Part shown: positions 8,805 to 18,914 of the stretch, one piece after another
Numbering within the stretch: position 1 is the first letter of the stretch
Layout: each line of letters opens with the position of its first letter
NCBI GenBank assembly: GCA_002421865.1
Contig: DISE01000106.1
Location: 9,030-73,029 of the forward strand
DNA: 64,000 bases
Source of the DNA: Castellaniella sp. UBA6218
GTDB lineage: Bacteria > Pseudomonadota > Gammaproteobacteria > Burkholderiales > Burkholderiaceae_B
Reading direction: 5' to 3'
Notes under the pieces: model-generated
Database searches by the model: none
Told to the model about the DNA's origin: nothing
What the model saw: the letters and a program-made list of their open reading frames with translations, nothing else
Program-made: the position numbers and the translations under genes

Positions 8805-9985
8805 GCGCCGGCCTCCAGTGCCTGCGTCAGGGCTTCGAGCAACCGATCGACATCCGCACGCGTATGCGCGGCGCTGAGCGCGATGCGCAGACGGCTGGTC
8901 CCGCGCGGCACGGTGGGCGGGCGGATGGCGGTCACCAGCACACCGCGCGCTTCCAGCGCCTGGCTCAAGGCCAGCGCCCGGCGCTCGTCGCCGACCAGGA
9001 CAGGCACGATCTGCGTGCTCGACGCGCCCGTGTCCAGACCCAGTGCATGCAGCGCGCCACGCAGGGCGTCGGCGCCGGCCGCCAGCGCCTCGCGCTCGGC
9101 CCGCATCCCTGGGATCAGATCCAGCGCCGCGTCGATGGCGCCCAGCACGGCCGGCGGCAACGCGGTCGTATGGATGAACCCCGAACAGGCATTGACCAAG
9201 TAATCGCACAGCGCCCGCGAGCCGGCAACATAGGCGCCAAAGCCGCCCAACGCCTTGCTGAATGTGCCCATCGCCAGATCGACCCGCCCGCCGCCCAGGC
9301 CGGACAGGCCCATCCCGTCCGGACCCAGCACGCCCGTGGCATGGGCCTCGTCCAGATACAGGAAGGCCTCATGGCGCCGCGCCAGGGCGGCGAGCGCCGC
9401 CACGTCGCACCGGTCGCCGTCCATGCTGAATACGCTTTCCGTCACGATGATGCGGCGCCCGGGCCTCCCGGCGCGCGCGCGCAGCAAGGCCTCGAGATGA
9501 TCCAGGTCATTGTGGCGGAAACGGATCTCGCGGACGCCTGCTGCCCGGCAACCCTGATGCAGGCTGGCATGGACGAGGCGATCGACGTACACCTGGACCG
9601 AAGGGCCGAAGGCCCGCAACAGCGCCGGCAACACCGCCGCGTTGGCCTGCCACCCGGAGGAAAACAGCAATGCGGCCTGCGTGCCCTTGGCGCGGGCGAG
9701 CCGTGCTTCGATGCGGGCGCAGAAGGGATCGGCGCCGCAGACCAGCCGCGAGGCGGTTGCGCCGGTCCCATCCCGCCGGGTGCGCTCGCAGGCCATCGCG
9801 GCGAGCGCCGGATGCCGGGACAGTCCCAGGTAGTCGTTGCTGCAGAAATTCAGAAGCTCGCGCCCGTCGTGCAGGCTGCGGCCCGGCGCTGCCCGTTCGA
9901 ACACCCGGACCGATCGGCGCAGATGAAGCCGCTCCGCTTCGCACAAGCCATGCTCGAAAAGGGCATCGAATGAACTCACCGCCAC
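8801..9985 (-). CDS. bioF: 8-amino-7-oxononanoate synthase
   Basis: PLP enzyme of the alpha-oxoamine synthase family that joins pimeloyl-ACP and alanine in biotin synthesis. It has 394 residues, with the NDYLGL motif (50-55), the substrate/PLP segment GTGATASRLVCG, LDEAHATG (211-218) and the PLP lysine Lys244 in GTFSKALGGFG. Translation begins at GTG (9983-9985); no ATG is close in the same frame. It heads the leftward biotin operon and faces bioA across an AT-rich divergent promoter region. Confidence 0.95.
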   Translation of the reverse strand: MAVSSFDALFEHGLCEAERLHLRRSVRVFERAAPGRSLHDGRELLNFCSNDYLGLSRHPALAAMACERTRRDGTGATASRLVCGADPFCARIEARLARAKGTQAALLFSSGWQANAAVLPALLRAFGPSVQVYVDRLVHASLHQGCRAAGVREIRFRHNDLDHLEALLRARAGRPGRRIIVTESVFSMDGDRCDVAALAALARRHEAFLYLDEAHATGVLGPDGMGLSGLGGGRVDLAMGTFSKALGGFGAYVAGSRALCDYLVNACSGFIHTTALPPAVLGAIDAALDLIPGMRAEREALAAGADALRGALHALGLDTGASSTQIVPVLVGDERRALALSQALEARGVLVTAIRPPTVPRGTSRLRIALSAAHTRADVDRLLEALTQALEAGA

Positions 9986-10183
9986 GCCGGAAATCCCCTG
10001 GTTGAAAATGAACAGCGCGGCGATAATATCAAAATAACCTTAATAAACAGATTTTGAATACATTTAGAAAGAAGATGTGAACGAAATAGAGTTGGACGAT
10101 TTTCCTTGCAACTATCGCCAAGCATGCGGCATCAAGCGCTCATTCCTAAACCGCCAGGGGCGATCCTCAAATTGAAACAAACC
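9986..10183. promoter_or_regulatory. Divergent bioF/bioA control region
   Basis: About 200 bases of unusually AT-rich sequence separate the bioF and bioA starts. TTGAAA (10002-10007) with GATAATAT (10022-10029) resembles a + strand promoter, though the spacing of 14-16 bases is short. Stretches such as TTAATAAACAG and TTTGAATACATTTAG could serve the - strand. I cannot identify a BirA or BioR operator with confidence. Confidence 0.4.
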
Positions 10184-11461
10184 ATGAATACCTCGCTTCC
10201 AGACTGGCTGACGCACGGCCACCCCCACATCTGGCTGCCCTACACGCAGATGAAGACCGCGGATCTGCCCACGCCCGCAACCCGCACCCTGGGCTGCCGG
10301 ATCGAGCTGGCCGATGGCCGGATCCTGATCGACGGCATCGCCTCATGGTGGACGGCCTGCCACGGCTACAACCATCCGCATATCGCCCAGGCCGTCCAGG
10401 CCCAGCTGGCACGCATGCCCCACGTCATGTTCGGCGGGCTCGCGCACGAACCGGCGCTCGCCCTGGCCCGGCGCCTGTGCGCCCTGCTCGGGCCCGGCCT
10501 GGACCGCGTGTTCTTCACCGAATCGGGATCCGTCTCGGTCGAGGTGGCGATGAAGATGGCCATGCAATATTGGTCCAACCAAGGCGAGCCGCAGCGGCGC
10601 CGCATCCTCGCGTTCCGCGGCGGCTATCATGGCGACACTTTCGGAACCATGGCGGTCTGCGATCCCGACATCGGCATGCACGCCGCCTTCGACGGCGTCG
10701 GCGCGCGCCATGAACTGTGCGAACTCCCCACGGACGAGGCGCGCGCCGATGCGCTGGAGGCCCGGCTGCAGGCTCAAGCGGACCGAATCGCCGCCATCCT
10801 GGTCGAGCCGCTGGTGCAGGGCGCGGGCGGCATGCGGATGCACGCGCCCGCCGTACTCGCGCGCCTGCGCGAGATGGCCGACCGCCACGGCATCCTGCTG
10901 ATCTTCGACGAGATCTTCACCGGCTTCGGACGCACCGGATCGCTGTTCGCCTTCGAGCAGGCGGGCGTGCGGCCGGACATCATCACCCTGTCCAAGGCGC
11001 TCACGGGAGGCACCCTGCCCTTGGCCGCCACCGTGGCCAGCCGGCGCGTCTTCGAAGGTTTCTGGTCCGACGATCCCGCGCACGCGCTGATGCACGGGCC
11101 GACCTACATGGGCAATGCGCTGGCCTGCGCCGCCGCGCTGGCCTCGCTGGATCTGTTCGAGACGGAACCCCGACTGGCGCAGGTCCGGGCCATCGAGGAT
11201 CTGCTGCGCGAAGGCCTGGCGCCCTGCAAGGCCCTCCCCGGCGTCCGCGACGTCCGCGTCATGGGTGCCATCGGCGCGGTCGAACTGGAGCGCAGACCGG
11301 ATCACGCCGCGCTGCGCCGGGCATTCCTGGAAGCGGGCGTGTGGATCCGGCCCTTCGGCCACGTGGTCTATCTGACGCCCGCGTTCGTGATGCCGCCGGA
11401 AGATCTGCGGCGACTGACCGGCACGATATGCTCGGTGCTGGCGGCATCGCACCTGGCCTGA
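10184..11461 (+). CDS. bioA: Adenosylmethionine-8-amino-7-oxononanoate aminotransferase
   Basis: PLP aminotransferase that converts 8-amino-7-oxononanoate (KAPA) to 7,8-diaminopelargonate with SAM as amino donor. BioA marks are HIWLPYTQM near the N-terminus, DGIASWWTACHGYNHP, SEVA-type region FFTESGSVSVEVAMKMA, FRGGYHGDTFGTM, DEIFTGFGRTGSLFA and the PLP lysine in ITLSKALTGGTLPLA. ATG at 10184 gives 425 residues; the frame is open back to a TTG at 10106, but the added residues look unlike BioA. It is transcribed away from bioF and has no close downstream partner. Confidence 0.95.
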   Translation: MNTSLPDWLTHGHPHIWLPYTQMKTADLPTPATRTLGCRIELADGRILIDGIASWWTACHGYNHPHIAQAVQAQLARMPHVMFGGLAHEPALALARRLCALLGPGLDRVFFTESGSVSVEVAMKMAMQYWSNQGEPQRRRILAFRGGYHGDTFGTMAVCDPDIGMHAAFDGVGARHELCELPTDEARADALEARLQAQADRIAAILVEPLVQGAGGMRMHAPAVLARLREMADRHGILLIFDEIFTGFGRTGSLFAFEQAGVRPDIITLSKALTGGTLPLAATVASRRVFEGFWSDDPAHALMHGPTYMGNALACAAALASLDLFETEPRLAQVRAIEDLLREGLAPCKALPGVRDVRVMGAIGAVELERRPDHAALRRAFLEAGVWIRPFGHVVYLTPAFVMPPEDLRRLTGTICSVLAASHLA

Positions 11462-11509
11462 ACGAACCGCGGATCAAGGACGCCCGGCCACCGCCATGGC
11501 GGCACGCGG

Positions 11510-11980
11510 CTACAGCGCCAGCTGGGCGGCGGACATCTGCTGCGCCTGATCCAGCCGCATGTCCCGCATCAGGCCGGCCAGTTTCTGAGTCGCCGACATC
11601 AGCGCGCCATTGAGCGCGCTCATCTGCGCCCTGAGCGGCAACAGGCGGGCGCGCCTGGTTTCCGGGTCCAGGCTTCCGTCAGCCTGGACCGCCCGCAGTT
11701 CCCGCTCCAATTCAGCCAGCCGCGCACGCAGATCGCGGATCATCCGCAACAGATGCTTGATGGTCTCGGGCAGATCACTTTCGTCGATGTCCCGATACCG
11801 GCTCCGGGTTGCAACCGAACCCGAGGCAGACTTGGACATCGTCCGCCCCAGGTCGGAAATCGAGGTCCTGGACGAGGCGGCCGCATCCGGGAAGGCGGCC
11901 TCCACGGACACCTTGCCGCCGCCACGCGCGTGGCCGGCCGTCGACGGCACGGAAAAGGTCAGGGCATCAAGGGGATTCAT
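11510..11980 (-). CDS. Small coiled-coil protein of unknown function (FlxA-like)
   Basis: A 156-residue protein I cannot assign to a pathway. The first 60 residues are Ala/Ser-rich and low in structure. Residues about 75-150 (DLPETIKHLLRMIRDLRARLAELERELRAV and a second helix with ALNGALMSATQKLAGLM) form two heptad-patterned helices, similar in layout to FlxA-type proteins. ATG at 11980 is preferred; a TTG at 12013 would add 11 residues. It stands alone between bioA and the biotin carboxylase gene, with no flagellar genes nearby. No signal peptide or membrane segment is seen. Confidence 0.6.
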   Translation of the reverse strand: MNPLDALTFSVPSTAGHARGGGKVSVEAAFPDAAASSRTSISDLGRTMSKSASGSVATRSRYRDIDESDLPETIKHLLRMIRDLRARLAELERELRAVQADGSLDPETRRARLLPLRAQMSALNGALMSATQKLAGLMRDMRLDQAQQMSAAQLAL

Positions 11981-12138
11981 CGCATCATCCAGGCAACGGA
12001 GCCCGTCGTGCAAAGCGGCACCGACAGCCCCGTACCGGTGTCTACGGCCGGACGGCCCGGGTCTTTACCCCGGCCCCGGCGGAAGGCCGCCCCCATCCGC
12101 CGCCGCGGATGCGGCGCGACGGCTTGCCCGGAAACGCC

Positions 12139-13914
12139 CTAGGTGCGGCGCATCCATTCGATGCGCCCAAGCGGCATGTCGGCCTCGACAAAAGCGCCCG
12201 CTGCCACCTCCTGGCGCAGCACGCCCGCGACGGGCGCCAGCACCTGCGCTTCCATCTTCATCGCTTCCATCACGGCCAGCACCTGGCCTTCCTCGACCGT
12301 GGCTCCCGCCTGAATCCGCCAGGACAGCAGCGTGCCGGTGATCGGCGCCGTCACCGCGCCGCGATCGGCCTGGGACCCGGCATCCGGGGAGCGATCTCCG
12401 GCATCGGAAACCCCGCCGCCCGTCGCGATGCCGGCGGCCAGTGCCGCACCCGCGCCCAGCATGTCCGCCGGCAGCCCCAGGGAGACGCGGCGGCCGTCGA
12501 TCTCGACGAAGGTGCGCCGCATCGGCGCCCCATCTTGTGGCAGGGGCCTGGACGCGTCGGACAGGTCGACGGAGAACTCCGTTTCGATCCAGCGCGTATG
12601 CACGCCGAAACCTTGCTGGCCGATGAAATCTGCCTGATCGACCACGGCGCGGTGGAAGGGCAGGACAGACGCAACGCCTTCGATCTCGAATTCCCGCAGC
12701 GCGCGGCGCGCGCGGGCCAGCGCCTGTTCCCGGGTCGCGCCGCTCACGATCAGCTTGGCCAACAGGGAATCGAACACGCCCGGCACCCGCGAACCGGACA
12801 CCACGCCACTGTCGATTCGCACGCCCGGCCCCGAAGGCGGCGCGAAAAGAGAGACGATCCCCGGCGTCGGCAGATAACCGCGCCCCGGATCCTCGGCATT
12901 GATGCGGAACTCCAGGCTGTGCCCGCGCGGCGCGGGCGTGGACTCGATCGACAGCGGCAGGCCGTCGGCGACGCGCAATTGCTCCACCACCAGATCCAGG
13001 CCGGAGGTTTCTTCGGTCACGGGATGCTCGACCTGCAGGCGGGTATTGACCTCCAGGAAGGAAATGCGGCCATCGCGCGCCAGCAGGAATTCAACCGTGC
13101 CCGCACCGACGTAGCCAGCCCGGGCGCAGATATCGCGCGCAGCCTGGTGGATGCGGGCGCGCTGCTCGTCTGAAAGGAAAGGGGCGGGAGCTTCCTCGAC
13201 CAGCTTCTGGTTGCGCCGCTGCAGCGAGCAATCGCGGTCGCCCAGCACCACCACCCGCCCGTGGGCATCGGCAATCACCTGCGCCTCGATATGGCGCGGC
13301 CGATCGAGAAACTGCTCGATGAAGCACTCTCCCCGGCCGAAGGCCGCCGTGGCTTCGCGCACGGCGGATTCATACAGTTCGGCCACCTCGTCCAGCCGCC
13401 AGGCCACCTTCAGGCCGCGACCGCCGCCGCCAAAAGCCGCCTTGATGGCGATGGGCAGACCGTGCGCCTCGGCGAAGGCCAGGGCCTCGGCGCCGCTTGC
13501 GACCGGACCCTCCGTGCCCGCCACCAGCGGCGCGCCTACGGCCTGGGCGATCCGCCGCGCGGCCACTTTGTCGCCGAGCGCCTCGATGGCCTCGGGCGGG
13601 GGACCGATCCAGGCCAGGCCGGATTCGATCACGGCGCGCGCAAATTCCGCGCGCTCGGAAAGAAACCCGTAGCCCGGGTGAACGGCGTCGGCGCCGGAGC
13701 GCCTGGCGACGGCCAGAAGCTTGCCGATGTCCAGGTAGGTTTCGGCGGGCCGGCGACCCTCCAGCGCCCAGGCCTCGTCGGCCTGGCGCACATGCAGCGC
13801 GTCGGCGTCGTCGTCGGCGTATACGGCAATCGAGCGCACACCATAATCGGCGCAGGCGCGTGCGATGCGCACGGCGATCTCGCCCCGGTTGGCGATCAGG
13901 ACTTTACGGATCAT
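12139..13914 (-). CDS. Biotin carboxylase fused to biotin carboxyl carrier domain
   Basis: The 591-residue protein has an N-terminal biotin carboxylase ([20 protein letters not shown]-grasp with [53 protein letters not shown]). A C-terminal biotinyl domain has the acceptor lysine about Lys553 in EAMKMEA. A poorly conserved linker of some 90 residues lies between. It starts inside the stop of the pxpBC gene (ATGA). Carboxylase genes often accompany pxpABC, but 5-oxoprolinase itself needs only ATP, so a separate carboxylase using a related substrate is possible. No carboxyltransferase subunit is in the window. Confidence 0.9.
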   Translation of the reverse strand: MIRKVLIANRGEIAVRIARACADYGVRSIAVYADDDADALHVRQADEAWALEGRRPAETYLDIGKLLAVARRSGADAVHPGYGFLSERAEFARAVIESGLAWIGPPPEAIEALGDKVAARRIAQAVGAPLVAGTEGPVASGAEALAFAEAHGLPIAIKAAFGGGGRGLKVAWRLDEVAELYESAVREATAAFGRGECFIEQFLDRPRHIEAQVIADAHGRVVVLGDRDCSLQRRNQKLVEEAPAPFLSDEQRARIHQAARDICARAGYVGAGTVEFLLARDGRISFLEVNTRLQVEHPVTEETSGLDLVVEQLRVADGLPLSIESTPAPRGHSLEFRINAEDPGRGYLPTPGIVSLFAPPSGPGVRIDSGVVSGSRVPGVFDSLLAKLIVSGATREQALARARRALREFEIEGVASVLPFHRAVVDQADFIGQQGFGVHTRWIETEFSVDLSDASRPLPQDGAPMRRTFVEIDGRRVSLGLPADMLGAGAALAAGIATGGGVSDAGDRSPDAGSQADRGAVTAPITGTLLSWRIQAGATVEEGQVLAVMEAMKMEAQVLAPVAGVLRQEVAAGAFVEADMPLGRIEWMRRT

Positions 13915-15572
13915 GGCAGGATTTCCTTGAAGGGCCCGATGGGCCGGAAGCGTAGGCGGGCGCCCACGGGAATCTGGGCGGCGCGGTCCAGGTCGCGGGC
14001 AACGACCGCGCCAATCACCGGATAGCCGCCGGTCAGCGGATGGTCGGCCAGGAACAGGACTGGCTGACCGCCGGCCGGCACCTGGATGGCGCCGGCCACG
14101 GTGCCCTCGCTGGGCAACTCGCCCTGACGGATGCGCGTCAGCGGCTCGGTTCCGGCCAGGCGCATGCCGACCCGATCCGATTGGGGCGTGACCGTCCACT
14201 CCTGGCGGGCGAGCAAGTCGAGCGCCGATGGAGAAAACCAGTCGGAGCGCGGCCCCAGGACAACATCCAGGACGACGAGTTCTCCTCTGCGGGGCAGGGG
14301 CGGCGGTGAATCGTCACCGGTCAGGACGGCGCCAGGGCGCACATCGCCCGGGGTCGTCCCCACCCGCAGCCGGTCGCCAGACTGCAGGGGCGCCGGGCCG
14401 ATGCCCGCCAGCGTGTCGGTGGCGCAACTGCCCAGCACAGGCGCCACGTCCCAGCCTCCCCGGACGGCCACGTAGCACCGCACACCGGCGCCCGGTGCGC
14501 CGATCCGCAGTTCGTCGCCGTCGTCGAGCGCCAGCGGCCGGCCCGAAGCGGCGGGAAGACGGACGCCCCCCGCCGTCGTCAGGCGGATCTCCGCCTGAGC
14601 GCCGGTGACGGCGACAACGGCCCGTCCCCGACACGCCAGACGCAGTCCGCCCAGTGCATTTTCCAGCACGGGCGCACCGGCCGGATTGCCGACGATCCGG
14701 TTGGCGGCGCGCAGCGCGCCCCGATCCAGCGCCCCGGACAGCGACACGCCCATGCCGGTCAGGCCGGGCCGGCCCAGATCCTGCACCAGGGTTTGCGGTC
14801 CGGCGGACAGCACTTCGAAGCAGGCCGACGGCGCGGCGGCGGCCGCAGTGCCCATGGTCGTGACCGTGGCGGCCGGGGGACGGGCGTTTTCGCCTGGCAG
14901 GCTATAGGCGACACCGGCAGCCTCCAGGTCGCGGAAGCGAACGCGAAAGCCGGGCCGCAACAACGCCGGCTCGGCCCGCTCCATGTCCCACATGCGCCAC
15001 GGCGTCACGCCCAGCAATTGCCAGCCACCGGGGCTGTCGGACGGGTACACGGCGCTGAAGTCACCCGCCACGGCCACGGATCCCGCAGGAACACGAACAC
15101 GCGGCGCGGCCCGACGGGGCATGCCGTGAAAACAGGGATCGCCGCCCGCCAGATAGACGAACCCCGGGGCAAAACCCGCGAAAGCCGCAAGGTAGTCGCT
15201 GCCGGTGTGGCGCTCGATCAACTCGGCGCGCGTCAGCCCGAGCAGTGCGGCGACCTCGTCCAGATCCTCGCCCTCATAGCGCACGGGAATCTCCACCAGC
15301 CGCGCATCGGAAGCCGCGGGCGACACGCCCGACGCGCCCTCGGGGGCGTCTGCCAAGGCGGCCGCGGTCCGCCGCAACCAGTCGGCCACGTCCCGCGCCG
15401 ACAGCGCGGACGGGCGGAAGAGCACCAGCAGCGTGCGCGCGGCGGGCACGACGTCCTCCACCCCGGCCGGCCGCCGGCCGAGCGCCTGGAACAAGGCCAA
15501 AGTCTCGTCCAGTGAACGGAGTTCCGCCAGCACGGCGCCATCGCCGGCGGGCAGGCAGCGCGGCATGATCAT
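13911..15572 (-). CDS. 5-oxoprolinase subunits PxpB and PxpC fused in one chain
   Basis: The 553-residue chain joins a KipI/PxpB domain (allophanate hydrolase subunit 1-like; residues about 1-220, with GFAPGFVYL and [28 protein letters not shown]) to a KipA/PxpC domain (subunit 2-like; about 238-553, with [41 protein letters not shown] and [14 protein letters not shown]). With PxpA these form the ATP-dependent enzyme that opens 5-oxoproline to glutamate. Usually B and C are separate; fused forms occur in other genomes. It overlaps pxpA by four bases, so translation is coupled. Confidence 0.93.
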   Translation of the reverse strand: MIMPRCLPAGDGAVLAELRSLDETLALFQALGRRPAGVEDVVPAARTLLVLFRPSALSARDVADWLRRTAAALADAPEGASGVSPAASDARLVEIPVRYEGEDLDEVAALLGLTRAELIERHTGSDYLAAFAGFAPGFVYLAGGDPCFHGMPRRAAPRVRVPAGSVAVAGDFSAVYPSDSPGGWQLLGVTPWRMWDMERAEPALLRPGFRVRFRDLEAAGVAYSLPGENARPPAATVTTMGTAAAAAPSACFEVLSAGPQTLVQDLGRPGLTGMGVSLSGALDRGALRAANRIVGNPAGAPVLENALGGLRLACRGRAVVAVTGAQAEIRLTTAGGVRLPAASGRPLALDDGDELRIGAPGAGVRCYVAVRGGWDVAPVLGSCATDTLAGIGPAPLQSGDRLRVGTTPGDVRPGAVLTGDDSPPPLPRRGELVVLDVVLGPRSDWFSPSALDLLARQEWTVTPQSDRVGMRLAGTEPLTRIRQGELPSEGTVAGAIQVPAGGQPVLFLADHPLTGGYPVIGAVVARDLDRAAQIPVGARLRFRPIGPFKEILP

Positions 15573-16333
15573 GAAACCCTCGACCCGGCGAACGGCGCCA
15601 GGGCCACGCCAGCCGCCTCGAGCCGCTGCCGCACCGCGCGCGCCATGGCCACGGCCCCCGGGCTGTCGCCGTGCACGCAGATGGAATCGGCCCGCAGGCG
15701 CACGCGGCTGCCATCGATGGCGGTGATTTCGCCCGTGCGAACCAGGTCGAGCATGCGCTCGGCGACCTGATCGGGATCGTGCAGCACGGCGCCGGCCTCT
15801 CGGCGCGACACCAGCGCGCCGTCCGGCGCATAGGCTCGATCCGCGAAAGCTTCGGCCACCACGCGCAGACCGCGGGCCCGCGCCCAGTCCAGCAAGGGCG
15901 AACCGGCGAGCCCCATCAGGACCAGGCCGGGGTCAAGCGCCAGCAGCGCGGCGATGACGTCCTCCGCCTGTCGCTCGTCGCGGGCAATGGTGTTGTACAA
16001 AGCGCCATGCGGCTTGACGTACGTCACGCGGGTACCCGCCGCCGCGGCCAGCCCCTGCAGGGCGCCGATCTGATAGATGACGTCGGCCACCAGCTCGCGG
16101 CTGGACGGATCCATGTTGCGCCGGCCGAAGCCCGCCAGGTCGGGATAGGCCACGTGCGCCCCGATCGCCACGCCGCGCGCGGCCGCCGCGCGCAACGTGT
16201 CCAGCATGCCGGCCGGGTCTCCGGCATGAAAACCGCAGGCCACGTTGGCGCTGGTGACGATGTCCAGCATGGCGGCGTCGTCGCCCATGCGCCAGGCGCC
16301 AAAGCTTTCACCCAGATCGCTGTTCAAGTCCAT
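15569..16333 (-). CDS. pxpA: 5-oxoprolinase subunit PxpA (LamB/YcsF family)
   Basis: Subunit A of ATP-dependent 5-oxoprolinase. Family motifs are all present: [11 protein letters not shown] at the N-terminus, [54 protein letters not shown], and [11 protein letters not shown] near the C-terminus. The length of 254 residues is standard. It is the first gene of the leftward operon and diverges from the GntR-type regulator with a palindromic operator between them (16366-16380). Confidence 0.95.
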   Translation of the reverse strand: MDLNSDLGESFGAWRMGDDAAMLDIVTSANVACGFHAGDPAGMLDTLRAAAARGVAIGAHVAYPDLAGFGRRNMDPSSRELVADVIYQIGALQGLAAAAGTRVTYVKPHGALYNTIARDERQAEDVIAALLALDPGLVLMGLAGSPLLDWARARGLRVVAEAFADRAYAPDGALVSRREAGAVLHDPDQVAERMLDLVRTGEITAIDGSRVRLRADSICVHGDSPGAVAMARAVRQRLEAAGVALAPFAGSRVS

Positions 16334-16365
16334 GTGCGTTCCTTATCATTGCAAAATACATTGCG

Positions 16366-16380
16366 GATCGTTGAACGATC
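16366..16380. promoter_or_regulatory. Palindromic operator between pxpA and the GntR gene
   Basis: GATCGTT-G-AACGATC is a perfect inverted repeat with one central base, midway in the 71-base gap between the two divergent starts. It is the expected place for the product of the adjacent FadR-type regulator to bind and control both directions. Related half-sites recur upstream of the TRAP genes. Confidence 0.6.
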
Positions 16381-16404
16381 CTGGCTGAATTTTCGGGACC
16401 CCTC

Positions 16405-17076
16405 ATGCATGCTCGCCACTACCCCAACCCCAGCGCCGCGCTGAGCCTGACCGACACCGTGGCCGAAACCATCCGCCAGCAGCTCATCCACGGCCAGCTT
16501 CGGGCGGGGCAGCGTCTGTCCGAGGCGGGGCTGAGCGAGCAACTGGAAGTCTCGCGCAACACTTTGCGCGAGGCCTTCCGGATCCTGTCCAAAGAGGGGC
16601 TGCTGCGCCACGAGCCCAATCGCGGCGTCTCGGTGGTGGTGCCATCGATCGCCGACATCATCGACATCTACCGGGTCCGACGTCTGATCGAATGCCAGGC
16701 GCTGGCGCAGGCCTGGCCTCGCCATCCCGCCCACAAACGCATGGAACAGGCCATGGAACAGGCCCGCCGCATGCGCGACGCCGGCGACTGGCTCGAAGTC
16801 GGATCGGCCAACATGATGTTCCATGCCGCCATCGTGGCGCTGGCCGACAGCGTACGCCTGTCGGCGATGTTCGCCGACATTTCCGCCGAGCTGCGGCTGG
16901 CCTTCGGCCTGCTGGACGATCCCGAATATCTGCATGCGCCCTTCGTCGACCTGAACGGCCGTCTGCTGGAATTGTTCGACCAGGGCGACACGGCGACAGC
17001 GGCGCGCAACCTGGAGAGCTACCTGATCCAATCCGAACGCATGGTGCTGTCCGTGTATTCCGCCCACGTCGACTGA
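16405..17076 (+). CDS. GntR-family transcriptional regulator (FCD/FadR subfamily)
   Basis: A 223-residue regulator. The N-terminal winged helix-turn-helix (residues about 14-80) shows VAETIRQQLIHGQLRAGQRLSEAGLSEQLEVSRNTLREAFRILSKEGLL, the GntR pattern. The C-terminal FCD ligand domain (about 90-215) carries conserved Asp/His candidates, including FHAAIVALADS. Its position between the pxp operon and the TRAP genes, together with matching half-sites in both control regions, suggests it senses 5-oxoproline or a related acid. That assignment is inference. Confidence 0.9.
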   Translation: MHARHYPNPSAALSLTDTVAETIRQQLIHGQLRAGQRLSEAGLSEQLEVSRNTLREAFRILSKEGLLRHEPNRGVSVVVPSIADIIDIYRVRRLIECQALAQAWPRHPAHKRMEQAMEQARRMRDAGDWLEVGSANMMFHAAIVALADSVRLSAMFADISAELRLAFGLLDDPEYLHAPFVDLNGRLLELFDQGDTATAARNLESYLIQSERMVLSVYSAHVD

Positions 17077-17152
17077 CGCCCCATCGCACCGCGTCTTCCG
17101 GCGTCGCCCCTGAAGGCCGGCGCTTTGACGAGTCTGTGGATTTATCGTCATT

Positions 17153-17226
17153 ATTGTTCAACGATTTAGAATATGAAATGAACGATCAAAGGCTACATCA
17201 ACTACAAAAACAACATTATTGTTGAA
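17153..17226. promoter_or_regulatory. Cluster of GntR-type half-sites upstream of the TRAP operon
   Basis: ATTGTTCAACGAT (17153-17165) is the same motif, in the other orientation, as the operator at 16366-16380. TGAACGATC (17179-17187) repeats its right half exactly, and ATTGTTGAA (17218-17226) is a further partial copy. TAGAAT at 17167-17172 is a possible -10 box lying among them. The 277-base gap from 17077 to 17353 holds no gene I can support. Confidence 0.5.
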
Positions 17227-17353
17227 AACCCTGATCGACTGCCGGTCACGGATGCTCTATCTTTGTCGCACGCCATTGCCAATGGCCGGTCTGAGGCCGC
17301 ACCGTCGCCGGCCTGCCAGGCAATGTTCCACGATCGTTTTCCAGGAGTCCTCG

Positions 17354-18388
17354 ATGAAGCGTCGCACTCTCTTTGCCACCGCCCTGATCGCCGGTCTCGG
17401 CCTCTCCTTCCAGGCGCAGGCCGCCACGCAGTGGGATCTCGCCTCTGCCTACCCCGCTTTCAATTTCCATTCGAAAAACCTCGCCCAGTTTTCCAAGGAT
17501 GTCGATCAGGCGACCCAGGGCGATCTGAAGATCACTGTCCACTCGGGCGCATCCCTGTTCAAGATGCCGGAAATCAAGCGCGCCGTGCAGGGCAACCAGG
17601 CCCAGGCGGGTGAATTCTTCATGGTCAGCTTCCAGAACGAATGGCCGCTGTTCGGCCTGGACGGTCTGCCTTTCCTGGTCAGCAACTACGACGAAGCCTG
17701 GAAGCTGTATCAGGCCCAGCGCCCGCTGCTGGAAAAGAAACTGGATCAGCAAGGCATGGTGCTGCTGTATGCCGTGGCCTGGCCGCCGCAGGGCATCTAC
17801 ACCAACAAGCCGATCCAGTCGGCCGCCGATCTCAAGGGCCTGAAATGGCGCGTGTACAGCCCGACCACGGCGCGCATCGGCGAGCTGATCGGCGCGCAGC
17901 CGGTCACGGTCCAGGAAGCCGAACTGTCCCAGGCGCTGGCCACGGGCGTGGTCGACGGCCTGATCACCTCCAGCGCCACCGGCGCGGACAACAAGCTCTA
18001 TGAAAACCTGAAGTACTACACCAATGTCCAGGCCTGGATTCCCAAGAACGCCGTGGTCGCCAACAAGCGCGCCTTCGAATCGCTGAGCCCGGCCACCCAG
18101 GAAGCCGTCCGCAAGGCCGCCGCCGCCGCTGAGAAACGCGGCTGGGAAGAATCCCGCAAGGTCGACGAGGCCTCCATCGCCAAGCTCAAGGCCAACGGCA
18201 TGCAGGTCAACGAACCCACGCCCCAGCTCAAATCCGACCTGGTCGAAATCGGTCAGACGGTCATCCGCGAATGGCTGAAGACCGCCGGCGCCGAAGGCAA
18301 GGAAGTCCTGGACGCCTCGGGCCGGATGCGCGCCCTCGGCCAAGGGGCCAACGCCCGCATGATCCAGCAAGCCACGACCTCCAACTGA
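17354..18388 (+). CDS. TRAP transporter solute-binding protein (DctP family)
   Basis: Periplasmic binding protein that captures an organic acid for the TRAP permease. The signal peptide MKRRTLFATALIAGLGLSFQAQA ends before ATQWDLAS. DctP-family features include NQAQAGEFFMV, KGLKWRVYSPTTARIGELIGAQPVTVQEAELSQALATGVVDGLITS and the conserved arginine in KWRVYS that normally binds the carboxylate. ATG at 17354 is preceded by AGGAG; it gives 344 residues. The frame stays open upstream to 17219, but those residues do not look like protein of this family. Confidence 0.93.
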   Translation: MKRRTLFATALIAGLGLSFQAQAATQWDLASAYPAFNFHSKNLAQFSKDVDQATQGDLKITVHSGASLFKMPEIKRAVQGNQAQAGEFFMVSFQNEWPLFGLDGLPFLVSNYDEAWKLYQAQRPLLEKKLDQQGMVLLYAVAWPPQGIYTNKPIQSAADLKGLKWRVYSPTTARIGELIGAQPVTVQEAELSQALATGVVDGLITSSATGADNKLYENLKYYTNVQAWIPKNAVVANKRAFESLSPATQEAVRKAAAAAEKRGWEESRKVDEASIAKLKANGMQVNEPTPQLKSDLVEIGQTVIREWLKTAGAEGKEVLDASGRMRALGQGANARMIQQATTSN

Positions 18389-18404
18389 TCCTCCGGAGCC
18401 CGCC

Positions 18405-18914
18405 ATGCGCAAATTCCTCGATGGCCTGTACACCGGCAGCGGCTGGCTCGCCGGCCTGGGCATGATCGGCGTCCTGCTGACGGTCACTTACTCCATCGCC
18501 GGCCGCATGGCGGGCTTTCCTGTAGGCGGCATCGACGCTTACGCCGGCTATCTGATGGCCGGCGCAGGCTTCCTGGCCTTGGCCAGCACCCTGAAAAAGG
18601 GCGAGCACATCCGAGTCACACTGGTCCTGGGCATGCTCAAGGGCGCAAAGCGGCGAGGTCTGGAGCTCGTCGCCCTGGCCATCGCCACAGCGCTGTCCGG
18701 CTTTCTGGCCCTGTATTCGGCCCGCCTGGTCTGGCAATCCTGGGCATACCAGGATATTTCCACCGGCATCGACGCCACGCCCCTGTGGATCCCGCAGATC
18801 TCCATGGCGCTCGGCACCCTGATCTTCTTCATCGCCTTCCTTGACGAGTTCTGGCTGGAACTCCTCGGCAAACGCGTTCCGGTCCAGGCCGCGGAGGAAC
18901 CCCATCATGAGTGA
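18405..18914 (+). CDS. TRAP transporter small membrane subunit (DctQ family)
   Basis: Four-helix membrane protein that links the binding protein to the large permease. The 169 residues contain hydrophobic stretches near residues 12-32, 44-62, 87-105 and 130-148, and the family-type segment AGAGFLALASTLKKGEHIRVTLVL. It lies 16 bases after the binding-protein gene, with GGAG before its start, and overlaps the large subunit gene by eight bases. Confidence 0.92.
   Translation: MRKFLDGLYTGSGWLAGLGMIGVLLTVTYSIAGRMAGFPVGGIDAYAGYLMAGAGFLALASTLKKGEHIRVTLVLGMLKGAKRRGLELVALAIATALSGFLALYSARLVWQSWAYQDISTGIDATPLWIPQISMALGTLIFFIAFLDEFWLELLGKRVPVQAAEEPHHE

Noticed and set aside
11981..12138. Possible small RNA or leader in the GC-rich gap before the coiled-coil gene
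   Set aside because: Some short inverted repeats are present but none has the pattern of a known riboswitch or terminator.
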